DNA of 64,000 nucleotides from Capsicum annuum (Eukaryota > Streptophyta > Magnoliopsida > Solanales > Solanaceae), in NCBI RefSeq assembly GCF_002878395.1, contig NC_061119.1:19377554-19441553 (forward strand), written 5' to 3'. The notes beneath the pieces are model-generated. The model was not told where the DNA came from. It saw nothing but the letters and a program-made list of their open reading frames with translations, and did not search any database. This document shows, one piece after another, positions 34,845 through 46,375 of the stretch; the first letter of the stretch is position 1, and the number at the start of each line of letters is the position of its first letter. A program made the translations under genes and the position numbers.

Positions 34845-35212
34845 GACGGTCCATCATTGGGTCGACGGACCGTCGGACTGAATATCGCACTTGGACCAGA
34901 ACTGGAACTTACTGCATTGTTCTGATAGTGGGTTACGACGGTCCATCACTGGTTCGATGGTCCATCGGTCCTGACCATCACTTCTAGGCTGAATAGGGCC
35001 TCACTATTTCCCTTGTGATAGCCTGAGCGATGGTCCATTGCTAGTTCGATGGTCCATCGGCCAAGGCCATCGATCCAGGGCAGAAGGTAGTCACACTACC
35101 TCACTGCGATGGTCATGGGCAATGGTCCATCACTAGTGTGGCGGTCTGTCGGCCTCACCGTCGCACCTGGACAGTTTTATTGCCTTCTATATTTCGGCCA
35201 TAACTTCCTCTT
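34845..35212 (-). repeat. Four 92-bp tandem repeats in E7 left LTR
   Basis: Units anchored on GAYGGTCCATC begin at 34845, 34937, 35029 and 35121, exactly 92 apart. Each contains a pair of near-palindromic GACGGTCCRTCG boxes. Similar, partly shortened arrays are at about 42008-42310 and 49700-50010. Confidence 0.9.
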
Positions 35213-35386
35213 TTGATATCAGGTTTTGATGAAATTGGTATCGACGGAAAGCTTATTCAATTTCCCACGTGACAAAAATTGAAAATCATAAAAATACCAC
35301 GTGTACAAAAGTGGATTTATCTTTCAATGAAAACTTCTAACATCCTTGGGACAATTTCAAGCTAGGTAAAAGTATGGGGTATTACA

Positions 35387-35769
35387 ATATCTCCCCCTTG
35401 AAAATACTCATCCTCGAATGAGACTGAGTGATGGGGAAAGAATATAAACTGACGTCCATACTGAATATGACTGGATGGAACATGTTTCCATGACTAACAT
35501 GACTGATAACTGAATATATAATACTGAACATGCATATCTAATGCATGTGTAACTGATTCATGAATGGATGACTGGGCGTTCTAATGAACTAAGTTTCTCA
35601 CAATGAGAATGCATGTATAATGCATAACTATATACTTGAGCTGATACATGAATGCATGACTGAACATGCAATGGTACTTGATACCAAGTTTATGATGAAC
35701 ACTAAACATGAAACTGAGTAAGATTAAGGAGAACTATTACATTGAGCTTGATCTGAGTTGCCGGAGAAG
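35387..35769 (-). other. E7 left unit: purine tract and 3' untranslated region
   Basis: The minus-strand tract CAAGGGGGAG is at 35391-35400, next to the LTR. The remainder up to the pol end is non-coding, rich in CATGA words. Confidence 0.75.
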
Positions 35770-36456
35770 AGATGAGGATACTTGGTACGAATGTCTGATT
35801 CTGCTTCCTAAGTTGATCCCTTGATGGAATGAGTTCGCCAAAGAACTTTAACTAGAGTGAATTTTTTGTTCCTCAATCTATGAGTCTGATAGTCTAGGAT
35901 TTCTACCAAAAACTCTTCATAAGAGAGGCTGTTCTGAACATCTATGCTCTGAATAGGGACTACTAATGTTGAGTCACCTATGCACTTCTTGAGCAAGGAG
36001 ACATGGAAGATTGAATGAATTGAAGCTAGATCTGAAGGTAATTCGAGTTCATAATATACCTTTCCAAAGCAACTGAGAATCTTGAAGGGACCAATATATC
36101 AAGGACTGAGCTTTCCCTTCTTATCGAACCACTTCACTCCCTGCATGGGAGAGATCTTTATATAGACATGATCACCAATCTCAAACTTTAGATTCTTTCT
36201 ACGAACATCGTCATAAGACTTTTGTTGTCTCTGAGCATCCCATAGACTTTCTCTGATCTACTATACTTTCTCTAAGGCATCGAATACCAAGTCAGGCCCT
36301 ATAACTGAGGCCTCACTAACTTTGAACCAGCAAATTGGAGATCTACATCTCCTACCCTAGAAAGCTTCGAATGGAGCCATATGAATACTAGAATGATATT
36401 TGTTGTTGTATGCAAATTCAATCAAAGGCAAACGGTCATCCCAACTTCCCTTGACA
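35770..36456 (-). pseudogene. E7 left unit: integrase C-terminus and chromodomain-like tail
   Basis: Minus frame 35996-35808 reads LLKKCIGD-like residues, EILDYQTHRLRNKK, VKVLWRTHSIKGST, the chromodomain-like tail. Upstream (36000-36450) is the integrase C-terminal domain with the GKLS/GPFKILS region near 36090 and the LYG..RCRSP region near 36340. Stops and frameshifts are present. Confidence 0.83.
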
Positions 36457-36830
36457 TCAATGCACACTCACACAGCATATCTCTGAAAGTCTAAATGGTC
36501 CTTCTACTTGACCATCTATCTGATGATGAAAGGTTGTACTGAGATAAACTTGGGTACCAAGAGCCTTTTGAAATGCTTTCCAGAAATGAGAGGTGAACTG
36601 GGTACCTCTATCCGAGATAATAGATAACGAAACACCATGCAATCTAACCAACTCTCTGATGTAGAATTTGGCGTAATCCTCGGCTGAATAAGAGGTATGA
36701 ACTGGAAAGAAATGAGCTGATTTGGTCATCCTATCTACAATGACCCAAACCAAATTATGTTGACGATGAGTTTGAGTCAAACCTGTCACTAAGTCCATGT
36801 TCACTTCTTCCCACTTCTAAGTAGGAATAC
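36457..36830 (-). pseudogene. E7 left unit: integrase core
   Basis: Minus frame 36804-36457 starts MNMDLVTGLTQTHRQHN with the first Asp, keeps ISDRGTQFTSHFW with the second Asp, and runs to HHQIDGQVEGPFRL, where the segment with the catalytic Glu is frameshifted. Otherwise well preserved. Confidence 0.9.
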
Positions 36831-37403
36831 TGAACTCCTGCATGGACCCACTAGGCTTCTGATGCTCTATCTTAACCTGCTGACATGTCACTTATCCATA
36901 AACTCTGTAATGTCTCTCTTCATCCCACTCCACCAATAGATTTCCCATAAATCGCGGTACATCTTTGTGGTCCCTAAATGAATAGAATAGTGTGCACCAT
37001 GCGCTTCTGCAAGAATTTTCTTCCTTAAGTCATCTACAGCTGGAACACACAGATGACCCTGACAACGTAGAACACCATCTCTCCTTTGGGAGAAAACCTT
37101 TATTTTCTGATCCTTGACTGACTCTTTTAACTTGACAAGGATAGGATCCCTATGTTGCTTTTTCTTCACCTCGGAAACTAAAGATGATTCTGAACTACTC
37201 TGAACCCATATATCACCCTCCTCTGTATCGACTAAGCAAATGCCTATTCTATCAAGCTGATGGACTTCCTGGTCTAACTTCTTCTTACTTTCCTCGACAT
37301 GAGCAATACTACCCATATATAGTATACTAAGAGCGTCGGCCACTACATTGGCCTTTCCTGGATGATAAAGGACACTTATGTTGTATTCTTTCAAGAGCTC
37401 CAA
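36831..37403 (-). pseudogene. E7 left unit: RNase H end, tether and integrase zinc domain
   Basis: A 171-codon open stretch (37403-36888), the longest unbroken chromovirus frame here. It contains [14 protein letters not shown] (last RNase H Asp), the acidic tether with KKKLDQEVHQL, and the zinc domain AEAHGAHYSIHLG (both His) with WEIYWWSGMKRDI. The Cys pair beyond TEFMDK is lost to a stop and frameshift. Confidence 0.9.
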
Positions 37404-37970
37404 CCACCTTTTCTAACAAAGATTGATATCTTTCTGATAAAAGAAATACCGAAGGCTCTAACAATCCATGAACACATCTACAGGAACACCGTATAGGTAA
37501 TGCTTCCAAATCTTCAAGGTAAATACTACGGTGGCTCAGTCAAGATCATGAGTAGGATAATTATTCTCATGGGGTTTAATCTATCTAGAGGCGTAGGCTA
37601 TGACCTTACCATGCTGCATGAGGAAATAACCCAAACCTACTCTGGATGCATCAAAACATACTACGAACCCATCTGAACATCTGAAAGAGCTAGAACTGGA
37701 GTTGAGGTTAGTCGAGTCTTCAACTCCTGAAAAATCTTTTTGTAAGGATCTGACCACTAAAACTTGACTTTCTTCTAAGTCAATTTGGACATAGGGGATG
37801 CAATTGAAGAAAAACCCTCAACAAACCATCTATAATAGCCAGCCAAACCAATGAAACTCCTAATAACTGATGGAGAGACAGGGCGAGGCCAGTTTCTTAC
37901 TACTTCAGTCTTTTGAGGATCTACTCTAATGTCATCACCGTAAATGATATGGCCTAGGAATGCTACTGAC
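37404..37970 (-). pseudogene. E7 left unit: RNase H and connection
   Basis: RNase H is readable on the minus strand near 37665 (FDASRVGLGY, first Asp kept) and near 37560, where the catalytic Glu of the DLEL box is replaced and a stop follows. The RT connection (SFIGLAGYYRWFVEGFS-like) is near 37800-37870. Confidence 0.8.
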
Positions 37971-38406
37971 CTTAGCCAAAATTCGCACTTGGAATGTCAC
38001 ATTCTCTGAGTCTGAGCTGATAATAGCCGGATCTGAGTTCTATCTTGGAGAAATCGCTAGCACCCTGAAGTTGGTCAAATAAGTCATCGATTCTAGAAAG
38101 AGGATACTTGTTCTTGATCGTGACCTTATTAAGTTGATGGTAGTTTATACACATTCTAAGAGAACCGCATTTTTTGTGCACAAATAATATTGGAGCACCC
38201 CACGGGGACACACTTGGTCTGATGAATCCCTTATCTAAGAGATCTTTCAACTGCTCTTTTAATTCTCTGAGTTTTGCTGGTGTCATTCTATATGATAGAA
38301 TAGATATAGGCTGAGTATATTGAAGAAGATTAATGCCGAAGTCTATTTTCCTTTTAGGAGGAATTCCTGGAAGATCTTCAGGAAAGGCATCTGAATATTT
38401 GTTCAC
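37971..38406 (-). pseudogene. E7 left unit: reverse transcriptase with its core deleted
   Basis: Minus frame 38406-37972 covers [62 protein letters not shown] and [12 protein letters not shown]. Then it jumps at about 37995 to sequence that in the right unit lies some 245 bases further on (45123 versus 45368). The lost piece includes the catalytic I/FIDD box. Confidence 0.88.
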
Positions 38407-38940
38407 GACTGGTAATGATTTAAGATTAGGAGTTTCGGAACTAATTTCCTTAACACGAACAAGATGATAGACACATCCCGTAGATATTATTTTCCATGCC
38501 CGAAGGTAGGAAATAAGCTAACCTATGAAAACGGATACACTACCCTTCCACTCTAGGATGGGTTCATTCAGAAACTAAAATAGAACTATTCTATTTTTGT
38601 AGTCAACTATAGCATAGCAAGAATAAATCCAATCCATGTCGAGAATGACATCAAAATCAGTCATCTCTAATTCGACTAAGTCTGCTAAAGTGGCTTTCTG
38701 AAATATCATAATCAGGCAGTTCTTGTATACCCGCCAAGCTATGATGGTTTTACCCACTAGGGTATAGAATGAAAAGGGCTCTTCTAAAATTTTAGGACTG
38801 GCTCAAAAATCAACAGCTATATAAGGAGTAACAAAAGAAAAAGAAGTTCCTAGATCTAGCAAAGAAAATATATGCACATGAAAGATCTGTAACATACCAG
38901 TAACCACATCAAGATAATTTACCTAATCTTGTCGGGACTG
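38407..38940 (-). pseudogene. E7 left unit: protease
   Basis: Minus frame 38757-38575 holds GKTIIAWRVYKNC, LADLVELEMTDFDVILDMDW and DYKNRIVLF, the C-terminal half of protease. The active-site stretch (SLLDLGTSFSFVTPYIA-like) is near 38860-38820, with the expected DPGA region changed. Confidence 0.8.
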
Positions 38941-40020
38941 GAGAGCATAGAGTCTGTTTGGTCATTTCCCACGAGTAGCACTGAATGTGGTACCCTGCTA
39001 ATTTGAGTGACCGAACTGAGCTAAGGAATGGTTCTGTTAACCCTGTGGACCTGAATGTGGACAATATCTAACTCTGTGGCCTGGCTTTCCACACCTAAAA
39101 TAGGTATCACTGCTAGCTCACAAGTACCCTAATGGTTCTTGCCATAAGTCTGACAAAGAGGATAGATAAGGGCACTCCTAACACTGCCCTAAGACTTAGA
39201 GCCTGGTGCTCTATCTCTGTTACCATCTCTAAACTTAGGAACTGGAGCACTAGCTTAAGAAGGAGCTGGAACTGTTGACTTAGGATGAAATTGAGAACGG
39301 TTTCCTCTTTCTGATTTGGACTAAGCAAAGTTAAAACTACCTGTCCTTGCTCTCTTGTTTTGTTTCTCCCTCATCTTAATCTTTTGCTCCCCTATCTGCT
39401 GAGCATGAGTCATAAGCCTGACTAGAGCCATGTCACTATTCAAGCTTACTCATCCTGGCCCTGCTGTCTGCAACCACAGGAGGGGCATATCTGGCTAATT
39501 AAGTAAACTTAAGAGAATACACTTTCACCATTACTTTGCCCTTCCTGAGTTTGATAAATTCTAACACCTTAGCTTCCTTAAGCTCTAGGGGAAAGAATCT
39601 ATCAAGGAAATCAAAAGCAAACTCCTCTCACTCAACTCACCCGGCATCAACTGCCCACTTTAACTTCCATTTCTTGAACTAAGAGTGAGAAACATCCTGC
39701 AATTGATATGCATCCAGCTCATTATTCTCACTAGAAGTAACCCCTATGATGTCTATAACCTTCTCCATCTGATCTAGGAATTCCTAAGAGTCCTCATCTG
39801 CCTTAGACCTGAGAAAGGATAGAGGATTCATTTGGGTAAAATCTCAAATCCTGGCTACAGCTGAATTAGACACTGGTTTGGTCAAAAGGATCACTGGTCA
39901 TTTATTCTGAGCAGCAACTGACTGAGCAAGAGTAGTGAATGCAGCTCTAAACTCTGCATGAGAAACATATTCATCAATGGGATATTCTCGGACAGGATGG
40001 GTTTTTCTCTTGGGAGGCAT
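38941..40020 (-). pseudogene. E7 left unit: gag
   Basis: The start codon on the minus strand is at 40020 (MPPKRKTHPVREY, then DEYVSHAEFRAAFTTLAQSV and a stop after QNK). The capsid part runs through 39850-39420 with several stops. The basic SNQKEE/FG region and zinc knuckles (CFRCGKPGHRVR-like) are near 39100-39060. Same layout as E6 gag. Confidence 0.85.
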
Positions 40021-40225
40021 GTTCTGAAATAAAGAGAAAAAATGGATTAGACTGGGAGATTGACTTGAGATTAGGCTCACTGGCACGACATGAATACTGA
40101 AAAAAGGGAACCTGTTCTTAAAATATCTTATAGCCTCCTGCACATAAATGTGGCGCACAACACACCCATGAACAAGACTCTACTACATGCGGTTTTCAGA
40201 CTTTCTAGGACTCTATTGAACCTTA
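40021..40225 (-). other. E7 left unit: leader
   Basis: Non-coding leader between the primer site and gag; used above to place the deletion junction of E4. Confidence 0.7.
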
Positions 40226-40238
40226 GGCTCTGATACCA
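40226..40238 (-). other. E7 left unit: primer binding site
   Basis: GGCTCTGATACCA on the plus strand, the exact complement of TGGTATCAGAGCC, four bases from the middle LTR. Confidence 0.93.
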
Positions 40239-40242
40239 AGTT

Positions 40243-42537
40243 TGTAACACCCCGAATCTAGTACCCAAAAGGCTACACGGTGCTCATGACCTCGAAGGAA
40301 CACAAGCTAACCCATGATTGATATTTGTACCTGTATACTACATAATATATAGTATAATGTAGAAACATAAACTAAAAGGCCATAAGGTTCAAAACTGTAA
40401 CATAAAATTTGATAAGTCATAACATATGGATGGGGTATGAAATACCCAAGAAAAATCAAAAATAAGCTATCTGAACATACTGTAGTCTAAAAAGAATCTA
40501 AAACATAACTGTCTGAATATGGAGTTAATAGTACATGTCCCCAACTAGTATACTAATTAATAAGATAAATAAGAAATAATCCTGCTAACTCTGTCTGCAG
40601 ATATCTAGAATCTACCGATGCTTTGGAGCTCGTATCTATGAACCTTTAGTATAAGACACCAAAGCGTAAATACATCAGTACTTTGAATGTACTGGTATGC
40701 ATGTGAGGTAGGCTGAATGCATGGGGTTCATATGCATGAACAATATTGTCTAACTGACTAAAATGAACGTGAGAGGGCATGCATGCATACATAGTAACTA
40801 TATCTAAAATCGTGATTACATAAGTTTACTGATAACTAACATGACTAATGATTGAGTTATGATAATTGATAACATGAGTGACAGTATCTGACAGTCCTGA
40901 ATCTGATGGAACTATCTGAGTTTTGTACTGTATCTGAGTTGACTGTATCTAACAGTCCTAATTCTGTAACATGAAACTGTGGGAAATTGTGATCTACCTG
41001 ACCTGCCTCAAAAGATGCATTATAGCTGAATTGGAGTCCAATTTGTGCCCAGATTGGAAGGGTGTCAATACCGCACCACTAGTAAGGACAATATGTGAGT
41101 GACCCTCAACTAGCAGGTTACTCTAATAAGAACAGTGGGAACCCTCAACTAGCAGGTTAAGCCACCTTATCTAACCTCAACTAGCAGGTATGATATCTTA
41201 ACCTATGCTGGCTACGTAGTTCTAGAACACAAAGATAGCTTCTAAGAATCACACCCTCAACTAGCAGGTGAGTTCCTATCCTTGGGTTCACTCGGTGTTG
41301 AATCCTAATCACATCTGAATAGACACTGAACAGATTAACTAATCTAAACATGGACTGAGTTTACTGAATTCCATTAACTGATAGAATACTACTGATATCT
41401 GACATGTGATTTCATAATTTCATAGTAGTTGGGCATTTTTCCTTCACATAGGCATTTAATTAAACACATTGTAGGTATAGTATATGCAGACAACATTATA
41501 CAACAAATAAACATCATGATTCAACTCTAAATTCATCATCCAAGGGCTTAATCATAGGTTCACATGAATCTACATCTATACTAATCAATTCCACATAAAA
41601 TTGATCACCCAACATGGATTAGAATTTAATTGGTCATTCTTAACATGAACAAAGAAACCCAACATGAAATTCATAAAGAGATCCATACACTTAAGCTTTT
41701 AGAAGAGATTCTTGGGCTTCATGGACGAAACGATTCCATGAATGAACACTATGCATACCTGGGTTGAGTTTTTTGAAGTTCTTGAACTTGAAGAATTTGA
41801 ATCTCTTAGTTCTTGAAGAAGATTTGTATTTTGTTCTTGGGGATTAATCTTAGAGGGAAAACATTAACTTAATTATTGTAGATGGATAATGAATTTTTCT
41901 GAGCTTTAGTTTGATATAACTAGGTATATAAATGGGTGGTAAAAGACCAAAAATCCCCCTTTCAAATGGCTTTAAAATAACTAAACGGAACATACAACGG
42001 TTGGTGCGACGGTCTGTCGCTAGGTCAATGGTCCATCGGAATGACCGCTGCACTAGGACCAGAACTGAAACTTACTACCTTGGTGTGATGGTGGGGTACG
42101 ATATTCCATCACTGGGTCGATGGTCCATTGGTTTTAACCGTTGCTTCTAGCCACAATAGGGCCTCACTTTTTCCCTTGCAATAGTTCATCGCTAGTTCGA
42201 CGATCCGTCGGCCTAGGCTATCGATCCAGGGCAGAAGGTAGTCACAATGCCTCACTGTGACGATCGTGGGTGATGGTACATCACTAATCCAATGTTCCGT
42301 TGGTCTCATCATCTCATCTGGGAAGTTTTACTACCTTATATATTTCGGCTATAACTTCCTCTTCCAATGTTGGATTTTGATAAAATTAGTATCGATGGAA
42401 AGATTTTTCTATTTTCCACATGAAAAAAAGTGGAAATATTAAAAATACCATGTGTAAAAAAGTGGATTGATATTTCAAAGAAAGCTTATAACATTCTTGG
42501 GATAATTTCAAACTAGAAAAAAGTACGGGGTATTACA
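40243..42537 (-). repeat. E7 middle LTR, shared by both units
   Basis: Plus-strand start TGTAACACCCCGAATC and end GGTATTACA. It serves as 5' LTR of the left unit and 3' LTR of the right unit. It lacks about 300 bases present in the other two LTRs (after about 41405, compare 33970-34270 and 48830-49110). Confidence 0.92.
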
Positions 42538-42860
42538 ATACCTCCCCCTTGAGAACATTCATCCTGAAATGATACTGAGTGATGGGGAAAGAATATAAAT
42601 TGATGTCCATATTAAAAATAACTGGATGGAACATGATTTCATGACTGACATGATAGATAACTGAATTGATCATACTGAACATGCATATCTGATGCATGTG
42701 TAACTGATTCATGATTGCATGACTGGGTATTCTGATGAACTAAGTTTATCACAATGAGAATGCATGTCTGATGTATAACTGTATAAGTAAGCTAATACAT
42801 GTATGCATAACTGAACACTGAACATGAAACCGAGTAAGCTTAAGAAGAACTATTACCTTG
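42538..42860 (-). other. E7 right unit: purine tract and 3' untranslated region
   Basis: The minus-strand tract CTCAAGGGGGAGG is at about 42542-42553. The rest is non-coding and similar to 35400-35760. Confidence 0.75.
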
Positions 42861-43560
42861 AGCTTTATCTGAGTTGGTGGAGAAGAGGTGAGGATACTTG
42901 GTATGCATGTCTTCTTCTACTTCCCAAGTATCTCCCTCGATGGACTGATTTCACCAAAGAACTTTAACTAGAGTGACTTCCTTGTTCCTCAATCTATGAG
43001 TCTATAGTCTAGGATTTTGACCAGAACCTCTTCATAAGAGAGGTTGTTCTAAACATCTATGGTCTAAATAGGGACTACTACTGTTGGGTTACTTATGAAC
43101 TTCTTGAGCAAGGAATCATGGAAGAATGGTTGAACTAAATCTAGATCTGAAGTCAATTCGAGTACACAAGCTACCTTGCCAAAATGACTGAGAATCTTGA
43201 AGGGACCGACATATCGGGGACTAAGCTTTCCCTTCTTTCCGAACCACCTCACTCCCTTCATGGGAGAGATCTTTAGATAAATATGATCACTAATATCAAA
43301 CTCGAGATCCTTTCTACGAATATCAGCATAAGATTTCTATTGGCTCGGAGCAGCTCAGAGTCTTTCTCTGATCAACTGAACTTTCTCTAAGGCGTCGAAT
43401 ACCAAGTCAGGCCCTATAACTGAAGCCTCACTAAATTTGAACCAACCAATTGGAGATCTACATCTCCTACCGTAGAGAGCTTCTAATGGAGCCATATAAA
43501 TACTGGAATGATAGCTGTTATTTTACGCCAATTCAACCGAAGGCAAGTGGTCATCCTAAC
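42861..43560 (-). pseudogene. E7 right unit: integrase C-terminus and chromodomain-like tail
   Basis: The tail is readable near 42890-43040 (ATWEAE-like and RLRNKE-like segments). Minus frame 43261-43064 gives KKGKLSPRYVGPFKILSHFGK and the LLKKFISNPTVVVPI link. The LYGRRCRSP end of the core is near 43460. Confidence 0.83.
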
Positions 43561-43945
43561 TTACCCTAACATTAATTGGACACGCACGCAGCATATCTTC
43601 TAAAGTCTGAATGGTCCTTTCTTCTTCACCATCTGTCTGAGGATGAAAGGCTATACTGAAATGAACTTAGGTACCAAGACCCTTTTGGAATGCTTTCCAG
43701 AAATAAGAGGTGAACTAGGTACCTTTGTCTGAGATAATAGATAATGGAACACCGTGAAATCTGACCAACTCTCTGATGTAGAGTTTGGTATAAACATCGA
43801 CTGAATAAGAGGTATGAACTGGAAAGAAATGAGCTGATTTTGTCATCATATCAACAATAACCCAAATTGAATCATTTTGATGACGAGTTTGAGGCAAACA
43901 CGTCACTAAGTCCATGTTCAATTCTTCCCACTTCCAAGTAGGAAT
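43561..43945 (-). pseudogene. E7 right unit: integrase core
   Basis: Minus frame 43921-43715 reads MNMDLVTCLPQTRHQND (first Asp) to PLSIISDKGT (second Asp), then a stop. The QTDGEEERTIQTLEDML-like segment with the Glu is near 43590-43640, in line with the same frame after the stop. Confidence 0.87.
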
Positions 43946-44960
43946 ACTGAACTCCTATACGAACCCACTACGCTTCTGATGCTCTATCTTAACTTGCTGA
44001 CATGTAGAGCACTTAGCCACAAACTCTGCAACGTCTCTCTTCATCCCACTCCACCAATAGATTTCCCGCAAATTGCGGTACATCTTTGTGGCCCTTGGAT
44101 GAATAGACTAGCGGGCACCATATGCTTTTCCAAGAATTCGCTGCCTTAAGTCATCTACAGTTGGAACACAGACGACCCTGAAAATGCAGAACACCATCTC
44201 CCCCTTGGGAGAAAATCTCTATTTTTTGATCCTTGACTGACTCTTTTAACTTGAAAGGCTAGGATGAAAGGCTAGGATCCCTATCTTGCTTTTCTATCAC
44301 CTCGAAAACTAGAGATAATTCTGAACTACTCTAAACCCATTATCACCCTCCTCTATATCAACTAAGTGAACTTCTTGTCAGGCAAGCTGATGGAATTCCT
44401 GGGCTAACTTCTTCTTACTGTCCTCGACATGAGTAACACTACCCATAGACAGTCTACTGAAAGAGTTGACCATTACATTGGCCTTGCCCGAATGATAAAG
44501 GACACTCATGTCGTAATTTTTCAAAAGCTCTAACTACCTCTTTGGATAAAGATTGAGATATTTCTGAGAAAAGACATACTGTAGGCTCTTATGATCCATG
44601 AACACATCTGTATGAACACTGTATAGGTAATTCGTCATAATTTCTAGGAAAATACTACGGTGGCTAACACAAGATCATTAGTAGGATAATTCTTCTCATG
44701 GGGTTTAAGCTGTCAGGAGGCATAGGCTATGACGTTACCATGCTGTATGAGGAGACAACCCAAACCTACTCTGGATGTATCACAATACACTACGAACCCA
44801 TCTGAACCATCTGGAAGTGCTAGAACTAGAGAAGAGGTGAGTCAAGTCTTCAACTCCTAAAAAGTCTACTCGCAAGGATCGGACCACTGAAACTTGACTT
44901 TCTTCTGAGTCACTCTGGATATAGGGGATGCAATAAAAGAAAATCTCTCAACAAATCGTC
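43946..44960 (-). pseudogene. E7 right unit: integrase zinc domain, tether and RNase H
   Basis: The zinc domain is at about 43995-44150 with Cys-rich KCSTCQQVK-like residues near 44010. The tether (44200-44440) has a local duplication of GAAAGGCTAGGAT near 44257-44275. RNase H at about 44450-44830: first Asp in VYCDTSRVG is kept, and the Glu of DLEL is replaced by Val (DLVLA). Several frameshifts. Confidence 0.8.
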
Positions 44961-45779
44961 TATAATAGCCATCCAAACCTAAGAAACTCCTAATATCTAA
45001 TGGACAGATAGAGCGAGGCCAGTTTTTTACTGCTTCGGTCTTTTGAGGATCTACTCAAATTCCATCACAGGAAATAATATGGCGAAGGAATTCTACTATC
45101 CTTAGACAAAGTTTTCACTTACTGAATTTGGCGAATAGATGATGATCTCTAATAGTCTGAAGTACTATTCTGAGATGGTCTACATGATCTTGCTCACTAC
45201 GGGAATAGACCAGAATATCATCTATTAACACTATGATGAACATGTCCAAGAACTACTTGAACACATGGTTCATCAAGCCCATGAATGTGGCTGGGGCATC
45301 GGTGAGACCAAAGGACATGACTAGGAATTTGAAGTGATCATATCGAGTACGAAAAGCTATTTTTATAAATTCACATTCTCTGACTCTGAGTTGATGATAG
45401 CCGGATCTGAGGTCTATCTTGGAGAAATAGCTAGCACCCTAAAGTTGGTCAACAAGTCATTGATTCTAGGAAGAGGATACTTGTTCTTGATCGTGACCTT
45501 ATTAAGCTGATGTTAGTCTATACACATTCTGAGAGAACCATCTTTTTTGTGCACGAATAATACTGGAGCGCCCCACGGGGAGACACTAGGTCTGATGAAT
45601 CCCTTATCTAAGAGATCTTTCAACTGCTTTTTTAATTCTCTAATTTCTGTTGGTGCTATTCTATATGGAAAAATAGATATAGTCTTAGTTTCTGGAAGAA
45701 GATCAATACCGAAGTCTATTTTCCTTTCGGGAGGAATTCCTGGAAGATCTTTGGGAAAGACATCTGAATATTCATTCAC
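44961..45779 (-). pseudogene. E7 right unit: reverse transcriptase
   Basis: Minus frame 45779-45513 reads NEYSDVFPKDLPG to GAPVLFVHKKDGSLRMCID. Beyond a frameshift it continues with [21 protein letters not shown] sequence near 45300 and the catalytic box [10 protein letters not shown] at about 45214-45225 (both Asp kept), then [16 protein letters not shown] near 45130. The core deleted from the left unit is present here. Confidence 0.87.
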
Positions 45780-46375
45780 GACTGGGACTGATTCAAGACT
45801 GGAAGTTTTGGAACTAGTGTCCTTAACATGAACAAGATGATAGACATATCCCTTAGATATTATTTTCTATGCCCGAAGGTAGGAAATAAGTTGACCTCTG
45901 AAAGCGGATACACTACCCTTCCACTCTAGGACATGTTCATTCGAAAACTCAAACTGAATTATTCTATTTTTGTAGTCGACTGTGGTATAGCAAGAATGAA
46001 GCCAATCCATGCCGATAATGACATCAAAATCAGTCATCTCTAATTCGAATAAGTCAACTAAAGTGACTTTCTAAAATTTCATAATCGGGCAGTTCCTGTA
46101 TACCCACCGAGCTATGATGATTTTACCCACTGGTGTAGAGACTGAAAAGGGCTCTTCTAGAATTTCAGGACTGACTCCGAAATCAACTACTATATAGGGA
46201 GTAATAAAAGACAAAGAAGCTCCTAGATATAGGAAAGCATAAACATGCATATAAAATATATGAAACGTACCAGTAACCACATCAGGAGAAGTTTCCTGAT
46301 ATTGCCAGGACTGGAGAGCATAGAGTCTGTTTGGGTGTTGTCCACTAGTAGCACTCAAGATGGCGCCATATAGAT
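45780..46375 (-). pseudogene. E7 right unit: protease
   Basis: Minus frame 46358-46071 contains TGTFHIFYMHVYAFLYLGASLSFITPYIV; the active-site Asp-Pro-Gly-Ala segment reads LGA, so the catalytic Asp is lost. STPVGKIIIARWVYRNCP follows. VELEMTDFDVIIGMDW-like sequence is near 46010-46050. Confidence 0.82.

Larger units (their letters stand above)
32787..35386 (-). repeat. E7 left LTR (3' LTR of left unit)
   Basis: On the minus strand it starts TGTAATACCCCATAC at 35386 and ends GTTATA at 32787 (expected GTTACA). It contains four 92-bp repeats (34845-35212), a TATA-like segment near 34752-34770, and four copies of a 17-bp motif at 33678-33845. Confidence 0.93.

Noticed and set aside
41103..41269. 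Short repeats with unlike spacers in the E7 middle LTR, CRISPR-like at first sight
   Set aside because: The same motif and the same spacers occur in all three E7 LTRs, so the spacers are not unique. It is LTR structure.
45547..45831. 94-codon plus-strand open frame
   Set aside because: Antisense shadow of the E7 right-unit reverse transcriptase.
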